Part shown: positions 61,428 through 64,000 of the stretch, one piece after another
Layout: every line of letters begins with the position of its first letter
How positions within the stretch are numbered: position 1 is the first letter of the stretch
The notes under the pieces: generated by a model
The model's input: the letters and a program-made list of their open reading frames with translations, nothing else
Told to the model about the DNA's origin: nothing
Databases searched by the model: none
Translations under genes and position numbers: made by a program
DNA from: Sinorhizobium arboris LMG 14919
GTDB lineage: Bacteria; Pseudomonadota; Alphaproteobacteria; Rhizobiales; Rhizobiaceae
NCBI RefSeq assembly: GCF_000427465.1
Contig: NZ_ATYB01000008.1
Span: 310,001 to 374,000 of the forward strand
Direction of reading: 5' to 3'
Length of the DNA stretch: 64,000 nucleotides

Positions 61428-62348
61428 ATGGAGACGAAGCTTCTTACAGTAGACCCGATCAAGGATGCCGACGTCGTGCAGGCATTGGGCTCGGCCACGC
61501 GCATCGAGATCCTCAACCTTCTGCGTCTGAGGGGGCCTCTGAACGTCAACGAGATCGCGTCCCATATGGGCCTGCCGCAATCGACGACCGCAACCAACCT
61601 CAAGTCGCTCGAGAGGGCCGGCCTCATCCAGACGCACACGATGAAGGCGACCAAAGGCAACCAGAAGATCTGTTCCAGTATTTACGGCGAGATCCTCATC
61701 CGTTTCGATGACCGCACCAATCTTTCAGACGACGTGGTCACCGTCAGCATGCCGATCGGCCTTTTCACCGAATTCGAGGTGGAGGCGCCCTGCGGGCTCT
61801 GCTCGGTGAACAATGTCATAGGCATGCTCGACGTCCAGGAAGTTTTTCTCGATCCGCAGCGCATGCAGGCCGCACTCCTCTGGTTCACGCGCGGCTATGT
61901 CGAATACAAGTTTCCGAACAATGCCAAGGTCACGGGGAGGCCGGTCCGCAAGATCGAGTTCTCCGCCGAACTGAGCTCCGAGACGCCGGCTACCAACGCC
62001 AACTGGCCATCCGACATCTCCATCTGGATCAACGGCATCAAGGCCGGCTACTGGACCTCGCCCGGCGATTACGGCGACCGTCGTGGCATGTATTCGCCCG
62101 CCTGGTGGAAACTCAGCGGGTCGCAATACGGCAAGCTCAAAACCTGGACCATCGACGACCGTGGCACCTGGATCGACGGCGCGATGGTGTCGACGCAGAC
62201 GATTAATTCCCTCGGCATTCCGGATCACCATTCGATCCGTTTTCGCATCGGCATCGACGAGAAGGCGGAGAACCCCGGCGGGCTCAATATCTTCGGCAAG
62301 GGTTTCGGCGATTTCGACCAGGACATCGTCATGACGATCTACTTCTAG
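61428..62348 (+). CDS. ArsR-type winged-helix regulator with large C-terminal domain
   Basis: ATG 61428 gives 306 residues. The first 90 form an ArsR-like winged helix (DVVQALGSATRIEILNLLRL near 15-34; NEIASHMGLPQSTTATNLKS near 44-63). The remaining 215 residues are not those of a classical metal-sensing ArsR. They are Trp- and Gly-rich (DISIWINGIKAGYWTSPGDY near 193; SPAWWKLSGSQYG) and look like a beta-sandwich, possibly a carbohydrate-binding one. It probably controls the adjacent arabinoside operon. Confidence 0.75.
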   Translation: METKLLTVDPIKDADVVQALGSATRIEILNLLRLRGPLNVNEIASHMGLPQSTTATNLKSLERAGLIQTHTMKATKGNQKICSSIYGEILIRFDDRTNLSDDVVTVSMPIGLFTEFEVEAPCGLCSVNNVIGMLDVQEVFLDPQRMQAALLWFTRGYVEYKFPNNAKVTGRPVRKIEFSAELSSETPATNANWPSDISIWINGIKAGYWTSPGDYGDRRGMYSPAWWKLSGSQYGKLKTWTIDDRGTWIDGAMVSTQTINSLGIPDHHSIRFRIGIDEKAENPGGLNIFGKGFGDFDQDIVMTIYF

Positions 62349-62629
62349 ATCACGGTGCCAGGCTCAGTTGGCGCGCGTTCTTGGCCCCGACAAGCCGGGC
62401 CCGGAGGCGGTCAACACAGTGCGATGCCCAAGTTCTTCTAATGGCTCACGCAAGATCTTGTCGTTTGCGAAAGGCGCACAGGGCCCATATGCATGTTCCG
62501 TCCGTTCGCTTCTTCCGGTTGCAAGCGCCCGACACATGCCGCCGCATCGATGCAATCGGGCTGATGAACGGCTGCACCCGCATTCGGCAGGGTTCCTGGA
62601 CTCACGAAAACGAGGTCAAAACAACCGTT
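62349..62629. other. 281-base region before the beta-lactamase gene
   Basis: An open frame leads into the beta-lactamase from upstream but lacks a start context or recognisable domain. The stretch should hold the beta-lactamase promoter. No AmpR-type divergent gene or LysR box is seen. Confidence 0.4.
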
Positions 62630-63820
62630 ATGAAAAAGACTTCCGCCACGACAACCGCAATGATTGCTGCTGCCATGCTCTGCTGCGGGGCCGGCGCGCA
62701 TGCCACCGACCGATTCGATGATGAACAGCTTGCACGCGTAGTGGACGAGACGATCCGGCCCTTGATGAAGGAGAACGGCGTTCCGGGAATTGCAGTCGCG
62801 ATCACCGTTCATGGAAAGCGGTACATCTTCAATTATGGTTTGGCGTCGAAGGCGGACGGGCAGAAGGTCACCAACGATACGATGTTCGAGATCGGCTCGA
62901 TCAGCAAGACCTTCACCGCGACGCTCGCATCCTATGCCGAAGCGCGTGGGGAGCTGGGCCTGTCCGATCCAGCCAGCAAGTATCTACCCGCGCTCGCCGG
63001 AACGCCTTTCGACGAAATCAGCCTTCTCGATCTGGGGACCTATACCGCTGGCGGATTGCCTTTGCAGTTTCCCGTTTCCGTCACCAATCAGGAGAGCGTG
63101 ATCGACTACTACAAAGGCTGGCGCCCGACTTACGCCGCCGGCACGCACAGGCTCTACTCGAACCCGAGCATCGGCCTCTTCGGCCATCTCGCGGCCAAGA
63201 GCATGGGCCAGCCTTTCGCCGACCTGATGGAAGGGACGATATTCCCCGCATTCGGCCTGACGAGCAGTTTCATAACGGTTCCGCAGGACCGGCTGGGCGA
63301 CTATGCTTATGGCTATTCGAAAGCCGGCAAGCCGGTCCGGGTGACGCCGGGCGTTCTCGACTCGGAGGCCTATGGTGTGAAGACCACCGCCGCCGATTTG
63401 ATCCGCTTTGTCGAGGCGAACATGGATGGCACGCGCCTGGACGAGACTTTGCGGCGCGCCATCGCCGGAACCCACACCGGATATTTCAAGGTCGGCGTCA
63501 TGACGCAGGGGCTCGGCTGGGAGATGTATCCCTATCCGGCGAGGCTCGACGATCTGCTTGCCGGCAATTCCAGCCAGATGGCCCTCAAGCCGCACAAGGT
63601 CACGAAGCTCGTTCCACCGTCGCCGCCGCAGAAAAGCGTGTGGGTCAACAAGACCGGCTCGACCAACGGCTTCGGCGCCTATGCAGCCTTCGTCCCGGCG
63701 TCGCGCATCGGCATCGTGATGCTGGCGAACAAGAACTACCCGATCCCTGCTCGCGTGAAGGCCGCGCACCGTATCCTGACGACGCTGGTGAGCACGCCCG
63801 TATCGGCGGGCGCACGCTAG
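62630..63820 (+). CDS. ampC: Class C beta-lactamase (AmpC type)
   Basis: ATG 62630 gives 396 residues with a signal peptide (TTTAMIAAAMLCCGAGAHA). All three class C active-site motifs are present at the expected spacing: SISK near 90, YSN near 176 and KTG near 341 (KTGSTNGFG). It should be a periplasmic cephalosporinase; relatives with esterase or peptidase activity exist, but the full triad favours AmpC. No ampR regulator is adjacent. Confidence 0.88.
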   Translation: MKKTSATTTAMIAAAMLCCGAGAHATDRFDDEQLARVVDETIRPLMKENGVPGIAVAITVHGKRYIFNYGLASKADGQKVTNDTMFEIGSISKTFTATLASYAEARGELGLSDPASKYLPALAGTPFDEISLLDLGTYTAGGLPLQFPVSVTNQESVIDYYKGWRPTYAAGTHRLYSNPSIGLFGHLAAKSMGQPFADLMEGTIFPAFGLTSSFITVPQDRLGDYAYGYSKAGKPVRVTPGVLDSEAYGVKTTAADLIRFVEANMDGTRLDETLRRAIAGTHTGYFKVGVMTQGLGWEMYPYPARLDDLLAGNSSQMALKPHKVTKLVPPSPPQKSVWVNKTGSTNGFGAYAAFVPASRIGIVMLANKNYPIPARVKAAHRILTTLVSTPVSAGAR

Positions 63821-64000
63821 ACTGGTCTGAGCCGAACGGACGCAAGAACGAGTGCTGCGCTCCTCAACGGGGCGCGGTTCTGGAGCGGATGAGGAAAAAT
63901 GCCGTCCTCACCGCGTCGTTCATTCAATAAGCTCTGGGGGGTACGAACAGGCAGATCGTCTTCCCATAGGCTTTGCCCGCCGCGGAGCACCAGTGGTACT
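63821..64000. other. Window end, no gene recognised
   Basis: The last 180 bases after the beta-lactamase stop show no convincing reading frame. A GGGGGG-containing stretch near 63936 may be a ribosome-site-like chance run. A gene could begin or end just outside. Confidence 0.3.

Noticed and set aside
1..64000. CRISPR array, tRNA, rRNA, insertion sequence or prophage
   Set aside because: No regularly spaced repeats, no cloverleaf or rRNA-like stretch, and no transposase, integrase or phage genes were seen among the translations.

Overview
The window is GC-rich, alphaproteobacterial DNA. Its core, about 12.9-47.7 kb, carries the complete succinoglycan (exopolysaccharide I) cluster in the order known from the pSymB megaplasmid of Sinorhizobium (Ensifer) meliloti: exoP-N-O-M-A-L-K-H, exoI, exoT, exoW, exoV, exoU, exoX, exoY-F-Q-Z, exoB, exsA, exsB/queC, queD, queE, exsE, exsF, exsG, exsH. 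Several protein lengths (ExoP 786, ExoY 226, ExoF 421, ExoQ 435, ExoM 309, ExoV 316, ExoB 328, ExoK 269, ExsH 465 residues) match what I remember for S. meliloti, so the source is S. meliloti or a very close relative. That is an inference from gene order and protein features; no database was searched.

Layout. (1) 0.3-9.4 kb: a sugar-uptake operon (MalK-type ATPase, binding protein, two permeases) followed by a GH63-like hydrolase, a LacI regulator and a GH42 beta-galactosidase; LacI-type operators lie upstream of both the first gene and the galactosidase. (2) 9.5-12.9 kb: a secreted serine hydrolase, a 1-Cys peroxiredoxin, and a TPP riboswitch in front of thiD with an intervening short reading frame. 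(3) 12.9-35.7 kb: succinoglycan biosynthesis. ExoN and ExoB supply UDP-glucose and UDP-galactose; ExoY with ExoF starts the lipid-linked repeat; ExoA, L, M, O, U and W add glucoses; ExoH, ExoZ and ExoV add succinyl, acetyl and pyruvyl groups; ExoP, Q and T export and polymerise; ExoK, together with ExsH further on, trims the polymer; ExoX restrains ExoY. (4) 36.2-47.7 kb: the exs extension, with ABC exporters, three queuosine-precursor genes, a small XRE regulator, a response regulator and HWE kinase pair, and the RTX glycanase ExsH. (5) 47.8-51 kb: a divergent ribose/fructose-type ABC transporter with a palindrome-rich control region. (6) 51-55.2 kb: an S41 peptidase and four membrane proteins, including a CBS-domain site-2 protease. 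(7) 55.5-62.3 kb: a GH51 arabinofuranosidase and sugar ABC operon with conserved-looking intercistronic hairpins and an ArsR-type regulator with an unusual large C-terminal half. (8) 62.6-63.8 kb: a complete class C beta-lactamase.

Most of the coding content belongs to described families. The less explained signals are regulatory or very small: the leader reading frame under riboswitch control, long perfect palindromes between genes, ribosome-site hairpins, tiny membrane peptides, an ExoI nuclease-like protein that appears to lack a catalytic arginine, and operators whose regulator is not in the window. No tRNA, rRNA, insertion sequence, prophage or CRISPR array was recognised.
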